Assembly (NCBI GenBank): GCA_044226535.1 | Contig: JBGAGT010000016.1 | Location: 37,520-101,519 of the forward strand | From: VBCG01 sp044226535 | GTDB lineage: Bacteria; Pseudomonadota; Gammaproteobacteria; Burkholderiales; Casimicrobiaceae | Direction of reading: 5' to 3' | DNA length: 64,000 nt | Shown here: positions 1-8,997 of the stretch, piece after piece | How the letters are laid out: each line of letters starts with the position of its first letter | How positions within the stretch are numbered: the first letter of the stretch is position 1 | Position numbers and translations under genes: made by a program | Notes under the pieces: model-generated | The model's database searches: none | What the model saw: only the letters and a program-made list of their open reading frames with translations | Told to the model about the DNA's origin: nothing

Positions 1-8
1 CTTGTGCA

Positions 9-35
9 GCGCAAGCGCTGCAACGCAGCTTGCGC
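9..35. other. Short inverted repeat just upstream of rimO
   Basis: An 8-bp perfect stem, GCGCAAGC at 9-16 paired with GCTTGCGC at 28-35, ends 18 bases before the rimO ATG. It could be the terminator of a gene left of the window or a leader hairpin. No T-run follows, and the window edge prevents a decision. Confidence 0.25.
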
Positions 36-53
36 GACCGTGACCCGATTCCC

Positions 54-1439
54 ATGAAGCCGACGCCGACGGATCGCGCCCCCCGCGTGGGCTTCGTCTC
101 GCTGGGCTGCCCCAAGGCGCTGGTCGACTCGGAGCAGATCCTCACCCAGCTCAGGGCCGAGGGCTACGCCATCGCCCCCGACTACGCCGGCGCCGACCTC
201 GTCGTGGTGAACACCTGCGGCTTCATCGACGCCGCGGTCGCCGAGTCGCTGGACGCCATCGGCGAGGCGCTGTCCGAGAACGGCAAGGTGATCGTCACGG
301 GCTGCCTGGGCGCCAAGGATGGCGGCCAATTCGTGCGCGCGGCGCATCCCAAGGTGCTCGCGGTGACGGGCCCGCACGCCACGGCGGAGGTGCTGGGCAA
401 CGTGCACGCCCACCTGCCGCGTCCGCACGACCCCTTTGTCGACCTCGTGCCGGCGCAGGGGATCAAGCTCACGCCGACGCACTACGCCTACCTCAAGATC
501 AGCGAGGGCTGCAACCACCGCTGCAGCTTCTGCATCATCCCGTCGATGCGCGGCGACCTCGTCAGCCGGCCGATCGGCGATGTGCTCGCCGAGGCCGAGC
601 GCCTGCTGAAGGCGGGGGTGAAGGAGCTGCTGGTGATCTCGCAGGACACCAGCGCCTACGGCGTCGACGTGCGCTACCGCACGGGGTTCTGGCAGGGGCG
701 GCCGGTGAAGACCCGCATGCAGGACCTCGCCGTCGCGCTCGACGCGCTCGGGCGCCAGCACGGCGCCTGGGTGCGGCTGCACTACGTCTACCCCTACCCG
801 CACGTCGACGAGGCCGTGCCGCTGATGCGCGAGGACGGCGCGGGCGGGGGGCTCCTGCCCTACCTCGACGTGCCGTTCCAGCACGCCTCGCCCCGCATCC
901 TGCGCCTGATGAAGCGTCCCGCCGCGCCCGAGAAGGTGCTCGACCGCGTGCAGGCCTGGCGCCGCGAGCGCCCGTCGATGACGCTGCGCAGCACCTTCAT
1001 CGTCGGCTTCCCCGGCGAGACCGAGGCCGAGTTCGACGAGCTCCTCGCGTTCCTCGACGCGGCCGAGCTCGACCGCGTGGGCTGCTTCGCCTACTCGCCC
1101 GTCGAGGGTGCCGCCGCCAACGCGCTTCCCGATCCCGTCCCCGACGAGCTCAAGGAGGAGCGTCGCGCGCGCTTCATGGAGCGGCAGGCGGCGATCAGCG
1201 CACGCAGGCTCGCGGCCAGGGTCGGCCGGGTCCTCGACGTGCTGGTCGACGAGGTCGGCAGCACGGGCCGCGGCAAGTCGAAGCGCGCGGTGGCGATCGC
1301 GCGCTCCGCGGGCGACGCGCCCGAGATCGACGGCATCGTGCGCGTCGACGACGCGGCCGCGCTCGCACCCGGCGAATTCGCGCGCGTGCAAGTGACGGGC
1401 TCCGACGCGCACGACCTCGAGGGTCGGCTGGTCGCCTGA
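54..1439 (+). CDS. rimO: Ribosomal protein S12 methylthiotransferase RimO
   Basis: Radical-SAM enzyme that adds a methylthio group to the conserved aspartate of ribosomal protein S12 (uS12), acting in the cytosol on the 30S subunit. The N-terminal MTTase (UPF0004) domain opens with GFVSLGCPKALVDSE, whose cysteine is one of three that hold the auxiliary cluster. The radical-SAM CxxxCxxC motif is seen as EGCNHRCSFCIIPS, followed by RGDLVSRP. A TRAM-like C-terminus ends the protein, and the total of 461 residues fits the family. I chose ATG 54; an in-frame TTG at 30 adds only eight unconserved residues. It reads as a stand-alone gene: 136 bp separate it from the efflux operon. Confidence 0.95.
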   Translation: MKPTPTDRAPRVGFVSLGCPKALVDSEQILTQLRAEGYAIAPDYAGADLVVVNTCGFIDAAVAESLDAIGEALSENGKVIVTGCLGAKDGGQFVRAAHPKVLAVTGPHATAEVLGNVHAHLPRPHDPFVDLVPAQGIKLTPTHYAYLKISEGCNHRCSFCIIPSMRGDLVSRPIGDVLAEAERLLKAGVKELLVISQDTSAYGVDVRYRTGFWQGRPVKTRMQDLAVALDALGRQHGAWVRLHYVYPYPHVDEAVPLMREDGAGGGLLPYLDVPFQHASPRILRLMKRPAAPEKVLDRVQAWRRERPSMTLRSTFIVGFPGETEAEFDELLAFLDAAELDRVGCFAYSPVEGAAANALPDPVPDELKEERRARFMERQAAISARRLAARVGRVLDVLVDEVGSTGRGKSKRAVAIARSAGDAPEIDGIVRVDDAAALAPGEFARVQVTGSDAHDLEGRLVA

Positions 1440-1530
1440 GGCAGCGCCGCGCGCGACGAGCTGCGCAACATCGCGTGGCACCCCTCGCCGCGCACGCCGC
1501 GGGAATGCGGCCCCGGCCGGCAAAGCTCGC

Positions 1531-1536
1531 TACAAT
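1531..1536 (+). promoter_or_regulatory. Possible -10 element (TACAAT) before the RND operon
   Basis: TACAAT lies 40 bases upstream of the adaptor start codon, in the 136-bp gap after rimO. It stands out in a GC-rich background, and the same GCTACAATCCGCG context recurs before the BMP binding-protein gene (TACAAT at 23499-23504). I see no convincing -35 at 16-18 bp, so this is a weak call. Confidence 0.3.
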
Positions 1537-1575
1537 CCGCGAGCACCCCTGCGCACGGTATCCGGAGCCCCCTGG

Positions 1576-3264
1576 ATGGGAACGCGTCGCCCGACCTCAC
1601 CCCTCGCATTCGCGACCGCCATCACCCTGGCGCTGCTCGCCGCGTCCTGCAACCGCACACCGCCCGCCGCGCCGCCCGCCGCACCCGCCGCCGTGACCAC
1701 GGTGACCGTCGCGCCGCGGGACGTGCCGATCAGCGCCGAGTTCGTCGCGCAGACGCAGAGCTCGCAGGCGGTGAACATCCAGGCACGCGTGTCCGGCTTC
1801 CTCGACAAGCGCGTCTACACCGAGGGCGCGCTGGTCAAGGCCGGCCAGGTGCTCTACCAGATGGACCCCAAGCCCTTCCAGGCGCAACTCGACGCCGCGC
1901 AGGCCGCGCTTTCGCGCAACCAGGCGGCCGCGCAGGTGGCCAAGGCCAACCTCGAGCGCACCAAGCCGCTCGCGCAGCTCAACGCGCTGTCGCAAAAGGA
2001 CCTCGACGACGCCACCGGCCAGTACGAGCAGGCCAATGCCGCGGTGGCGCAGTCGCAGGCGCAGCTCGAGGAGGCGAAGCTCAACCTCTCGTACACGACC
2101 ATCAACTCGCCGGTGACCGGCGTCGCGAGCTACTCGGCCATCCCCGAGGGGACTTACGTCAGCGCGAGCAACGCGCAGCTCACCACGGTGTCGGTGCTCT
2201 CGCCGATGTGGGTCAACTTCAGCCTGTCGGAGAACGAGATGGCGCGCATCCGCGCCGACCAGCAGGCGGGGCGGCTCAAGCTGCCGCCGACCGGCGAGTT
2301 CGACGCGGAAGTGGTGATGGTCGACGGCACGGTCTTCCCCTACGCCGGCAAGATCACTTTCGCCGACCCGTCGTACAACACGCAGACGGGGACCTTCATG
2401 CTGCGCGTGTCGGTGCCCAATCCCCAGTCGCTGCTGCGTCCCAACCAGTACGTGCGCGTGCGGCTTTTCGGCGCCACGCGGCCCAGCGCCATCCTCGTGC
2501 CCCAGCGCGCGGTGCAGCAGAGCGCCAAGGGCCATTTCGTGTGGGTCGTGAACAAGGACGGCAAGGCCGAGGTGCGGCCGGTCGACGTCGGCGACTGGAA
2601 CGGCGACGACTGGTTCGTCACGCAGGGACTGGCCCCGGGTGACGTGGTAATCGTCGACGGCACGGTGCGCCTCGTGCCGGGGGCGGCGGTGAAGGCCACG
2701 GCCTACGTGCCGCCGCCGGCGCCCGCGCGGGCCGCGCAGACGGCGGCGCCACCGGTCGGCGCGGCCGGGGCCGCCTTGGCACCGGCGGCTGCGACGCCCG
2801 CGAGCGCGGGCGCTCGACCTTCGCGCAATCCCGCCGGCGCGACCAGCGGCACGACGGTGATCGACGCGATGGCCGGCCGGCCCGCGCAGGCGCCGGTCGC
2901 CGTCGCGCCGTCGAACGGCGCCGCGGCCGGGGGCCTCGCGAGCCCGGGCACGGCGGCGCTCGGCAGCGTGCACTTCGCGACGGGGAGCGCCGCGATCGAC
3001 GCGCGCGCGTCCGCCGAGGTCGCGGGGCTCGCCGGCGCGCTGCGCGGGAGCGCGGCGCGCGTCGCCATCAGCGGCTACACCGACCGCACCGGCAACCACG
3101 GCGGCAACGTCGCACTGGCCAGGGCGCGCGCCCTCGCGGTACGCGATGCGCTGGTGGCGGCCGGCGTCGGCGCCGAACGCATCCAGCTGCGCGAGCCGGT
3201 CGACATCATCGGCAGCGGCACCAACGACGAGGCTCGCCGCGTCGACGTGACGGTCATCGGCTAG
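1576..3264 (+). CDS. RND efflux periplasmic adaptor lipoprotein with C-terminal OmpA-like domain
   Basis: Membrane-fusion (AcrA/MexA-type) subunit that bridges an RND pump and its outer-membrane channel. A lipoprotein signal ends in LLAASC (Cys25). The barrel-sandwich/lipoyl, alpha-hairpin and beta-barrel regions fill residues about 35-375, with the typical VNIQARVSGFLDKR and YTTINSPVTG motifs. A long Ala/Pro-rich linker (about 376-460) then leads to residues 462-562, which read as an OmpA-family peptidoglycan-binding domain: VHFATGSAAID and GYTDRTG...N, with Asp503 and Arg518 spaced 15 apart like the diaminopimelate-binding Asp/Arg of OmpA. At 562 residues it is about 170 longer than usual adaptors. 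First gene of the efflux operon, 10 bp before the pump gene. Confidence 0.93.
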   Translation: MGTRRPTSPLAFATAITLALLAASCNRTPPAAPPAAPAAVTTVTVAPRDVPISAEFVAQTQSSQAVNIQARVSGFLDKRVYTEGALVKAGQVLYQMDPKPFQAQLDAAQAALSRNQAAAQVAKANLERTKPLAQLNALSQKDLDDATGQYEQANAAVAQSQAQLEEAKLNLSYTTINSPVTGVASYSAIPEGTYVSASNAQLTTVSVLSPMWVNFSLSENEMARIRADQQAGRLKLPPTGEFDAEVVMVDGTVFPYAGKITFADPSYNTQTGTFMLRVSVPNPQSLLRPNQYVRVRLFGATRPSAILVPQRAVQQSAKGHFVWVVNKDGKAEVRPVDVGDWNGDDWFVTQGLAPGDVVIVDGTVRLVPGAAVKATAYVPPPAPARAAQTAAPPVGAAGAALAPAAATPASAGARPSRNPAGATSGTTVIDAMAGRPAQAPVAVAPSNGAAAGGLASPGTAALGSVHFATGSAAIDARASAEVAGLAGALRGSAARVAISGYTDRTGNHGGNVALARARALAVRDALVAAGVGAERIQLREPVDIIGSGTNDEARRVDVTVIG

Positions 3265-3274
3265 AGCCCGGCGC

Positions 3275-6200
3275 ATGTTCTCGCGCTTCTTCATCGAACG
3301 GCCGATCTTCGCGGCCGTGGTCGCGATCATCCTCACGCTCGCGGGCGCCGTGGCGATCGTGTTCCTGCCGGTCGAGCAGTACCCGACGATCACCCCCGTG
3401 CAGGTGACGGTGTCGGCGACCTACCCGGGCGCCGATTCCAAGACGCTCGCCGATTCCGTGGCCGCGCCCATCGAGGCGCAGATCAACGGCGTCGACAACA
3501 TGCTCTACATGCAGTCGACGAGCTCGTCCGCGGGACAGCTCACGCTGACGGTGTACTTCGCGATGAACACCGACCCCGACATCGCGCAGGTGCAGGTGCA
3601 GAACCGCGTCAACCTGGCGCTGCCGCAGCTTCCCACCGCGGTCACGCAGCTCGGCGTGTCGGTGCAGAAGAAGTCGTCGTCGATCATGATGCTGATCGCC
3701 GTGTTCGCGCAGGGGGACCGCTACTCGTCGCAATACGTGGCGAACTACGCCAACGTCTACGTGCTCGACGCGCTGAAGCGCGTCAAGGGTGCGGGCCAGG
3801 CGCAGATCATGGGCGTGCCCGACCAGGCGATGCGCATCTGGATGAATCCCGACCGCATGGCCTCGCTGGGGATCACCACCTCGGACATCGCCGGCGCGGT
3901 GCAGTCGCAGAACCAGCTGTTCGGCGCGGGGCAGATCGGGCAGCAGCCCACCACGGGACCCGTCGAGCTCACCTTCCCGGTGGTGACGCAGCCGCCCTTC
4001 ACCGAGCCCAGGCAGTACGAGAACATCATCCTGCGCGCCAGCCAGGACGGCAGCGCCATCGTGCGCCTCGGCGACGTCGCGCGCGCCGAGGTCGGACTGC
4101 GGCAGTACATCGTCGACAGCCGCCTCAACGCGGTGCCGGCGACCTTCATCGCCGTCTACCAGCAGCCCGGCGCCAACGGCCTCGCCGTGTCCGACGCCGT
4201 CCGCAAGGCGATGGTGGACATGAAGTCGCGCTTCCCCGCCGGCATCGACTACGTCGTGGCGCTCGACACCAACGACTTCGTGCGCATCTCCATCAAGGAG
4301 GTGATCAAGACGCTGTTCGAGGCGATCGTGCTGGTGGTGCTGATCGTGTTCCTGTTCCTGCAGAGCATCCGCACCACGATCATCTGCGCGGTCGCGATCC
4401 TGGTCGCGCTGGTCACGACCTTCGCCGGGATGCTTGCGCTCGGGTTCTCGATCAACCTCCTCACGCTGTTCGGGCTGGTGCTGGCCATCGGCATGGTGGT
4501 CGACGACGCCATCGTCGTGGTCGAGAACGTCGAGCGCAACATGACCGAGTTCCACCTCCAGCCGAAGGAGGCGACCGTCAAGTCGATGAACGAGATCGGC
4601 AGCTCGCTGGTCGCCGTGGTGCTCGTCATGTGCTCGGTGTTCGTCCCCGCGGCCTTCCTGCCGGGCACCACGGGGCAGCTCTACAGGCAGTTCGCGATCA
4701 CCATCGTCGTGTCGGTGGCGATCTCGGGCTTCGTCGCGCTTACGCTCACGCCGGCGATGTGCGCGCTGATGCTTAAGCACTCGCCGCCGCGCACCAAAGG
4801 CTTCTTCGGCTGGTTCAACCGCCAGGTCGATCGCGTGACCGCCGCCTTCGGGCACGCCGTGACCTGGGTGATCGAGCGCATGGCGATCTCGCTGGCGTTG
4901 CTGGTGGTGTTCCTCGGCTGCATCTGGCTCCTGTTCCGCGTGCTGCCGACGAGCTTCGTGCCACCCGAGGACCAGGGCTACGCGCTGGCCGCGATCATCA
5001 TGCCGCAGGCGGCGAGCATCGACCGCACGCGCGAGGTGGCCACGCGGGTGGACAAGGTGCTGGAAGGCCTGCCCGGCGTGGAGCGCCGCACCATGATCAC
5101 GGGCTTCAGCCTGCTCGACGGCGGCTTCCAGACCAACGCCGGCGCGTTCTTCATCACCCTCAAGGACTTCGACGAGCGCTACAGGAACGTCGAGACGGCG
5201 AAGGAGCAGAACGTGCGTACGGTGCTGCAAAGCATGTACCGCGAGGTCCAGCAATTCCCCGAGGGCGTGGTGGTGCCCATCGCGCCGCCGCCGATCCCGG
5301 GGCTCGGCACCACCGGCGGCTTCGAGTTCTGGATCCAGGACACCGGCGCCGGCGACCCGGCAGCGCTCGGCCAGGTCTTGCAGGACTTCCTCGCCAAGGC
5401 GCGGGGACGCCCCGAGCTCACCGGGCTCGCCTCGACCTTCCGTGCCAACACGCAGCAGCTTCGCGCCGCCGTCAACCGCGACAAGGCGACGCTGCTCGGC
5501 GTGCAGGTGCAGGACGTGTACAGCGCCATCCAGGCGCAGTTCGGATCGCTCACCGCGAGCCAGTACAACCAGTTCAGCCGCGTGTGGTGGGTGGTCCTGC
5601 AATCCGACGCCGCCTTCCGCGAGAATCCCGAGGACCTGACGCGGCTGTACACGCGCAACAGCCAGGGCAAGATGGTGCCGCTGTCGGCGCTGGTGACGAC
5701 GAGCTGGGTGTCGGGACCCGACCTCCTGCCGCATTTCAACGGCTTCCCCGCCGCCAAGATCATCGGCAACAACTCCGCCGCCTACAGCTCGGGGGACGCC
5801 ATCCGGGCCATGGAGGACGTGGCGCGCGAGGTGCTGCCGGACGGCTACACCTTCGCCTGGTCGGGCATCGCCTACGAGGAGAAGCAGTCGGGCGGCACGT
5901 CGATGGTCGCCTTCGTCTTCGGCCTCATCATCGTGTTCCTGGTGCTGGCCGCGCAATACGAGTCCTGGGCGCTGCCGGGCGCGGTGATGACGGCCGTGCC
6001 CTTCGGGATCCTCGGCGCGCTGACCTTCAACTGGATGCGCGGCCTCACCAACGACGTCTACTTCCAGATCGGCCTCCTGGTGCTGATCGGGCTGGGCGCC
6101 AAGAACGCCGTGCTGCGCGTGTCGGCCGCGGTCGAGTTCCGCAAGCAGGGGAAGTCGATCATGGAGGCCACCACGCTGGCCGGCGAGCAGCGCCTGCGCC

Positions 6201-6442
6201 CCATCATCATGACCTCGCTGGCGTTCGCGGTGGGCGTGCTGCCGCTGGCACTCGCGGTCGGCGCGGGCGCCAACGCGCGCCACTCCATCGGCACCGGCAT
6301 CATCGGCGGCATGCTCGGCGAGACCACGCTGGCGATGCTGTACGTGCCGCTGTTCTTCTATCTCTTCGACCGGTTGGCCGAGCGCAGCGCGCGCAAGGCC
6401 GCGGCCGGTTCCGGCCCGCCGCAGCACGCGGCGAACCCTTGA
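3275..6442 (+). CDS. RND multidrug efflux inner-membrane pump (HAE-1, AcrB/MexB-like)
   Basis: Proton-driven inner-membrane transporter that takes drugs from the periplasm or membrane and passes them to the adaptor and channel encoded on either side. It starts MFSRFFIERPIFAAVVAI, the usual AcrB-type N-terminus; 1055 residues and a two-fold repeat of membrane bundle plus porter domain fit the family. The proton-relay aspartates are present in GMVVDDAIVVVENVER, and the TM10 lysine in LIGLGAKNAVL. The stretch after that lysine (RVSAAVEFRKQGK) departs from the usual ILIVEFAK. Substrates cannot be inferred. No repressor gene lies next to the operon. The gap to the channel gene is one base, so coupling is likely. 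Confidence 0.96.
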   Translation: MFSRFFIERPIFAAVVAIILTLAGAVAIVFLPVEQYPTITPVQVTVSATYPGADSKTLADSVAAPIEAQINGVDNMLYMQSTSSSAGQLTLTVYFAMNTDPDIAQVQVQNRVNLALPQLPTAVTQLGVSVQKKSSSIMMLIAVFAQGDRYSSQYVANYANVYVLDALKRVKGAGQAQIMGVPDQAMRIWMNPDRMASLGITTSDIAGAVQSQNQLFGAGQIGQQPTTGPVELTFPVVTQPPFTEPRQYENIILRASQDGSAIVRLGDVARAEVGLRQYIVDSRLNAVPATFIAVYQQPGANGLAVSDAVRKAMVDMKSRFPAGIDYVVALDTNDFVRISIKEVIKTLFEAIVLVVLIVFLFLQSIRTTIICAVAILVALVTTFAGMLALGFSINLLTLFGLVLAIGMVVDDAIVVVENVERNMTEFHLQPKEATVKSMNEIGSSLVAVVLVMCSVFVPAAFLPGTTGQLYRQFAITIVVSVAISGFVALTLTPAMCALMLKHSPPRTKGFFGWFNRQVDRVTAAFGHAVTWVIERMAISLALLVVFLGCIWLLFRVLPTSFVPPEDQGYALAAIIMPQAASIDRTREVATRVDKVLEGLPGVERRTMITGFSLLDGGFQTNAGAFFITLKDFDERYRNVETAKEQNVRTVLQSMYREVQQFPEGVVVPIAPPPIPGLGTTGGFEFWIQDTGAGDPAALGQVLQDFLAKARGRPELTGLASTFRANTQQLRAAVNRDKATLLGVQVQDVYSAIQAQFGSLTASQYNQFSRVWWVVLQSDAAFRENPEDLTRLYTRNSQGKMVPLSALVTTSWVSGPDLLPHFNGFPAAKIIGNNSAAYSSGDAIRAMEDVAREVLPDGYTFAWSGIAYEEKQSGGTSMVAFVFGLIIVFLVLAAQYESWALPGAVMTAVPFGILGALTFNWMRGLTNDVYFQIGLLVLIGLGAKNAVLRVSAAVEFRKQGKSIMEATTLAGEQRLRPIIMTSLAFAVGVLPLALAVGAGANARHSIGTGIIGGMLGETTLAMLYVPLFFYLFDRLAERSARKAAAGSGPPQHAANP

Positions 6443-6443
6443 C

Positions 6444-8081
6444 ATGGCCGCGATGACACCGTCCCGCGGGCTTCGCGCGATGCTCGGCGGCCGCGCCAGC
6501 GCCTGGCCCGCCGCGACGCTTGCCGCGGCCACGACGCTTGCCGCCGCGGCCGCGATGCTGGCCACGCTCGCCGGCTGCACGATGGGCCCCGACTACGCGC
6601 GTCCCGCAGCCGAGGTCCCCGGCGAGTACCGGGGCGCAGGGGCGCGCCCGACGCCACCGGTGCCGGCCACGCTCGCGTCGCGCGCAACCACGCCGCAGGG
6701 CGGGCCCTTGCCGCCCTACGCCTCGGGCGTCGACGATACGCCCAGGGGACCCGTCGCGGCCACCGACAGCGCGTGGTGGAAGGCCTACGGCGACCCCGTG
6801 CTCGACGCGCTGGTCGACGAAGCACTGCGCAACAACCAGGACATCGTGGCGGCGACGGCCAACGTCGAGGCCGCGTCGGCGCTGCTCGTCCAGGCGCGCT
6901 CGTCGCTGTTCCCGCAGGTCGGCTACAGCGGCAGCGGGCAGCGCGAACGCGTGCCCGACACGGGGCTCGCCGCGATCATCCCCAACTACCCCAACCCGCA
7001 GGAGAGCTACCAGGCGTTGCTCACCGCGTCGTGGGAGATCGACCTGTGGGGCCGCATCCGGCGGCTGTCCGAGGCGGCGCGCGCCAACCTGCTCGCCACC
7101 GGCGCCGCGCGCGACGGCGTGATCCTGTCGCTGGTCAGCGGCGTGGTGCAGACCTACATCGGCCTGCGCGGGCTCGACAGCCAGCTCGAGGTGGCGAAGC
7201 GTACGCGCGGCGCCTATGCCGAGTCGGTGAAGCTCTTCGAGCTGCAGTTCCAGCACGGCCAGATCTCGCAGATGAACGTCGCGCAGGCGCACTCGCAGTA
7301 CGAGACCGCCGCCGCACAGATCCCGCAGATCGAGAGCTCGATCGAGCAGACCGAGAACGCGCTGTCGATCCTGGCGGGCCGCAACCCGGGGCCGATCGTG
7401 CGCGGCAGGACGATCGACGCGCTGGTGCCGCCCACGGTGCCTCCCGGGCTGCCCTCGACGCTGCTCGAGCAGCGCCCCGACCTCGTGCAGGCGGAGCAGC
7501 AGCTCGTCGCCGCGAACGCGCAGATCGGCGCGGCGCGCGCGCTGTACTTCCCCCGCATCACGCTGACCGGCGGCCTCGGCAGCACCAGCGGCGCGCTGGA
7601 CGACCTGTTCAAGGGACCGACGCGCGTGTGGAGCTACGCGGGGCAGATCGTCGGCCCGATCTTCAGCTTCGGCGCGGTGAGTGGCCAGGTGGCCGAGGCC
7701 GAGGCGCAGCGCAATGCGGCGGTGGCCAACTACCGGTCCTCCATCCAGGGCGCGTTCAGGGACGTCGACAACGCGCTGGTCGCCAGCGCCAAGCTCGGCG
7801 AGCAGTTCGCCGCGCAGTCGCGGCTGGTCGCCGCGCTGACCGACTACTCGCGGCTGGCGCGCCTCCAGTACAACGGCGGTTACTCGCCGTATTCGACGGT
7901 GCTGCAGGCCGAGCAATCGCTGTTCCCCGCCGAGCTCAACCTCGCGGCCGTGCGCGTGTCGCTGCTGACGGCGAGCGTCAACCTCTACAAGGCGCTGGGC
8001 GGCGGCTGGGTCGGTCTCGCCGACGGCATGACCGCCACGCCCGCGCCCGCCGACCGGCCGGTCGAGACACCGCTGTTCTGA
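6444..8081 (+). CDS. RND efflux outer-membrane channel lipoprotein (NodT/OprM family)
   Basis: TolC-like trimeric outer-membrane factor that completes the tripartite pump. The signal peptide ends with a lipobox, TLAGC, followed by TMGPDYARPAAEVP, the typical start of the mature NodT-family protein. Two OEP repeats follow: DPVLDALVDEALRNNQDI and the second half with RPDLVQAEQQLVAANAQIGAARALYFPRI (split here by family knowledge). The length of 545 residues is slightly long because of a Pro/Ala-rich insert after the N-terminus. The start ATG is one base past the pump stop codon. Last gene of the operon; the next gene lies convergently on the other strand. Confidence 0.95.
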   Translation: MAAMTPSRGLRAMLGGRASAWPAATLAAATTLAAAAAMLATLAGCTMGPDYARPAAEVPGEYRGAGARPTPPVPATLASRATTPQGGPLPPYASGVDDTPRGPVAATDSAWWKAYGDPVLDALVDEALRNNQDIVAATANVEAASALLVQARSSLFPQVGYSGSGQRERVPDTGLAAIIPNYPNPQESYQALLTASWEIDLWGRIRRLSEAARANLLATGAARDGVILSLVSGVVQTYIGLRGLDSQLEVAKRTRGAYAESVKLFELQFQHGQISQMNVAQAHSQYETAAAQIPQIESSIEQTENALSILAGRNPGPIVRGRTIDALVPPTVPPGLPSTLLEQRPDLVQAEQQLVAANAQIGAARALYFPRITLTGGLGSTSGALDDLFKGPTRVWSYAGQIVGPIFSFGAVSGQVAEAEAQRNAAVANYRSSIQGAFRDVDNALVASAKLGEQFAAQSRLVAALTDYSRLARLQYNGGYSPYSTVLQAEQSLFPAELNLAAVRVSLLTASVNLYKALGGGWVGLADGMTATPAPADRPVETPLF

Positions 8082-8156
8082 GCCTGGCGGTCGGACCCGG
8101 CCGCCGATCGCGTGCCGTCGCGAGGCCCCGCACCCGCCGGGCATCGCTGCGCCCCG

Positions 8157-8942
8157 CTAGCGCGCGAGCCAGCCGCCGTCGACCGGCAGCACCACGCCAT
8201 GCACGTAGTCCGAGGCCGCCGACGCGAGGAACACCGCGGCCCCGGCGAGGTCGTCGGGACGTCCCCAGCGGCCCGCCGGGATGCGCGCCGAAATCGCCGC
8301 GCTGCGCGCCGCGTCGGCACGCAGCGGCGCGGTGTTGGCCGTCTCGAAATACCCGGGGGCGATGGCGTTGACGTTGATGCCGAGCGGCGCCCATTCGCAG
8401 GCGCACGATCGCGTCACCCCCACCAGCGCGCTCTTCGCCGCGGTGTAGGCGGCCACGCGCAGGCCGCCCTGGAACGACAGCAGCGACGCGATGTTGATGA
8501 TCTTGCCCCGCGCAGTCCCCGCCGGCGCCGGTGGCGCGAGCATGCACCGCGCCACCGCCCGGGACAGGAAGAACACGGCCTTCTGGTTGACGTCGACGAC
8601 GGCGTCCCAGTCGGCTTCGGTGTAGTCGAGCGCGTCGGCGCGGCGGATGATGCCGGCGTTGTTGACCAGGATGTCGATCCTGCCGCGCCAGGCCAGCGTG
8701 CGCGCGACGATGTCGTCGACGGGTGCCAGGGTGGCGAGGTCGGCGGCGATGGACAGCGACTGCCGGCCCAGCGCGGCGATGCGCGAAGCCGTCTCGTCCA
8801 TGGCGCTGCGGCCGACCAGCGCGACGTCGGCGCCGGCGCCGGCCAGCGCGATCGCGATGGCACGGCCGAGGCCCGCGCCGGCGCCGGTGACGATGGCGGT
8901 GCGACCGGCAAGGTCGAACAGCGCGGCGGAAGGATGCGTCAA
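8157..8942 (-). CDS. kduD: SDR-family 2-deoxy-D-gluconate 3-dehydrogenase (KduD-like)
   Basis: NAD(P)-dependent short-chain dehydrogenase, probably converting 2,5-diketo-3-deoxygluconate to 2-keto-3-deoxygluconate in unsaturated-uronate breakdown. Seen: glycine motif TGAGAGLGRAIA, NNAG in LVNNAGIIRRAD, active-site Ser and YTAAKSALVGVTR (Tyr/Lys), and the C-terminal DGGWLAR. The reading frame stays open upstream into kduI, but homology begins at about LFDLAGRTAIVTG. I therefore chose the TTG at 8942, giving 261 residues, close to the usual 250-260. Third gene of gntR-kduI-kduD. The specific substrate is inferred from the kduI neighbour; the SDR family itself is certain. Confidence 0.85.
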   Translation of the reverse strand: MTHPSAALFDLAGRTAIVTGAGAGLGRAIAIALAGAGADVALVGRSAMDETASRIAALGRQSLSIAADLATLAPVDDIVARTLAWRGRIDILVNNAGIIRRADALDYTEADWDAVVDVNQKAVFFLSRAVARCMLAPPAPAGTARGKIINIASLLSFQGGLRVAAYTAAKSALVGVTRSCACEWAPLGINVNAIAPGYFETANTAPLRADAARSAAISARIPAGRWGRPDDLAGAAVFLASAASDYVHGVVLPVDGGWLAR

Positions 8943-8997
8943 GGGTCGAGCGCCTCGGGCCGGATGCGCGGCCTGCAGCGGCGCGCGGGCGGTGCGT

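Noticed and set aside
3254..6580. Minus-strand open frame of about 1100 codons opposite the RND pump gene
   Set aside because: The translation is repetitive His/Arg/Glu/Asp-rich text with no domain, exactly opposite a highly conserved pump gene.
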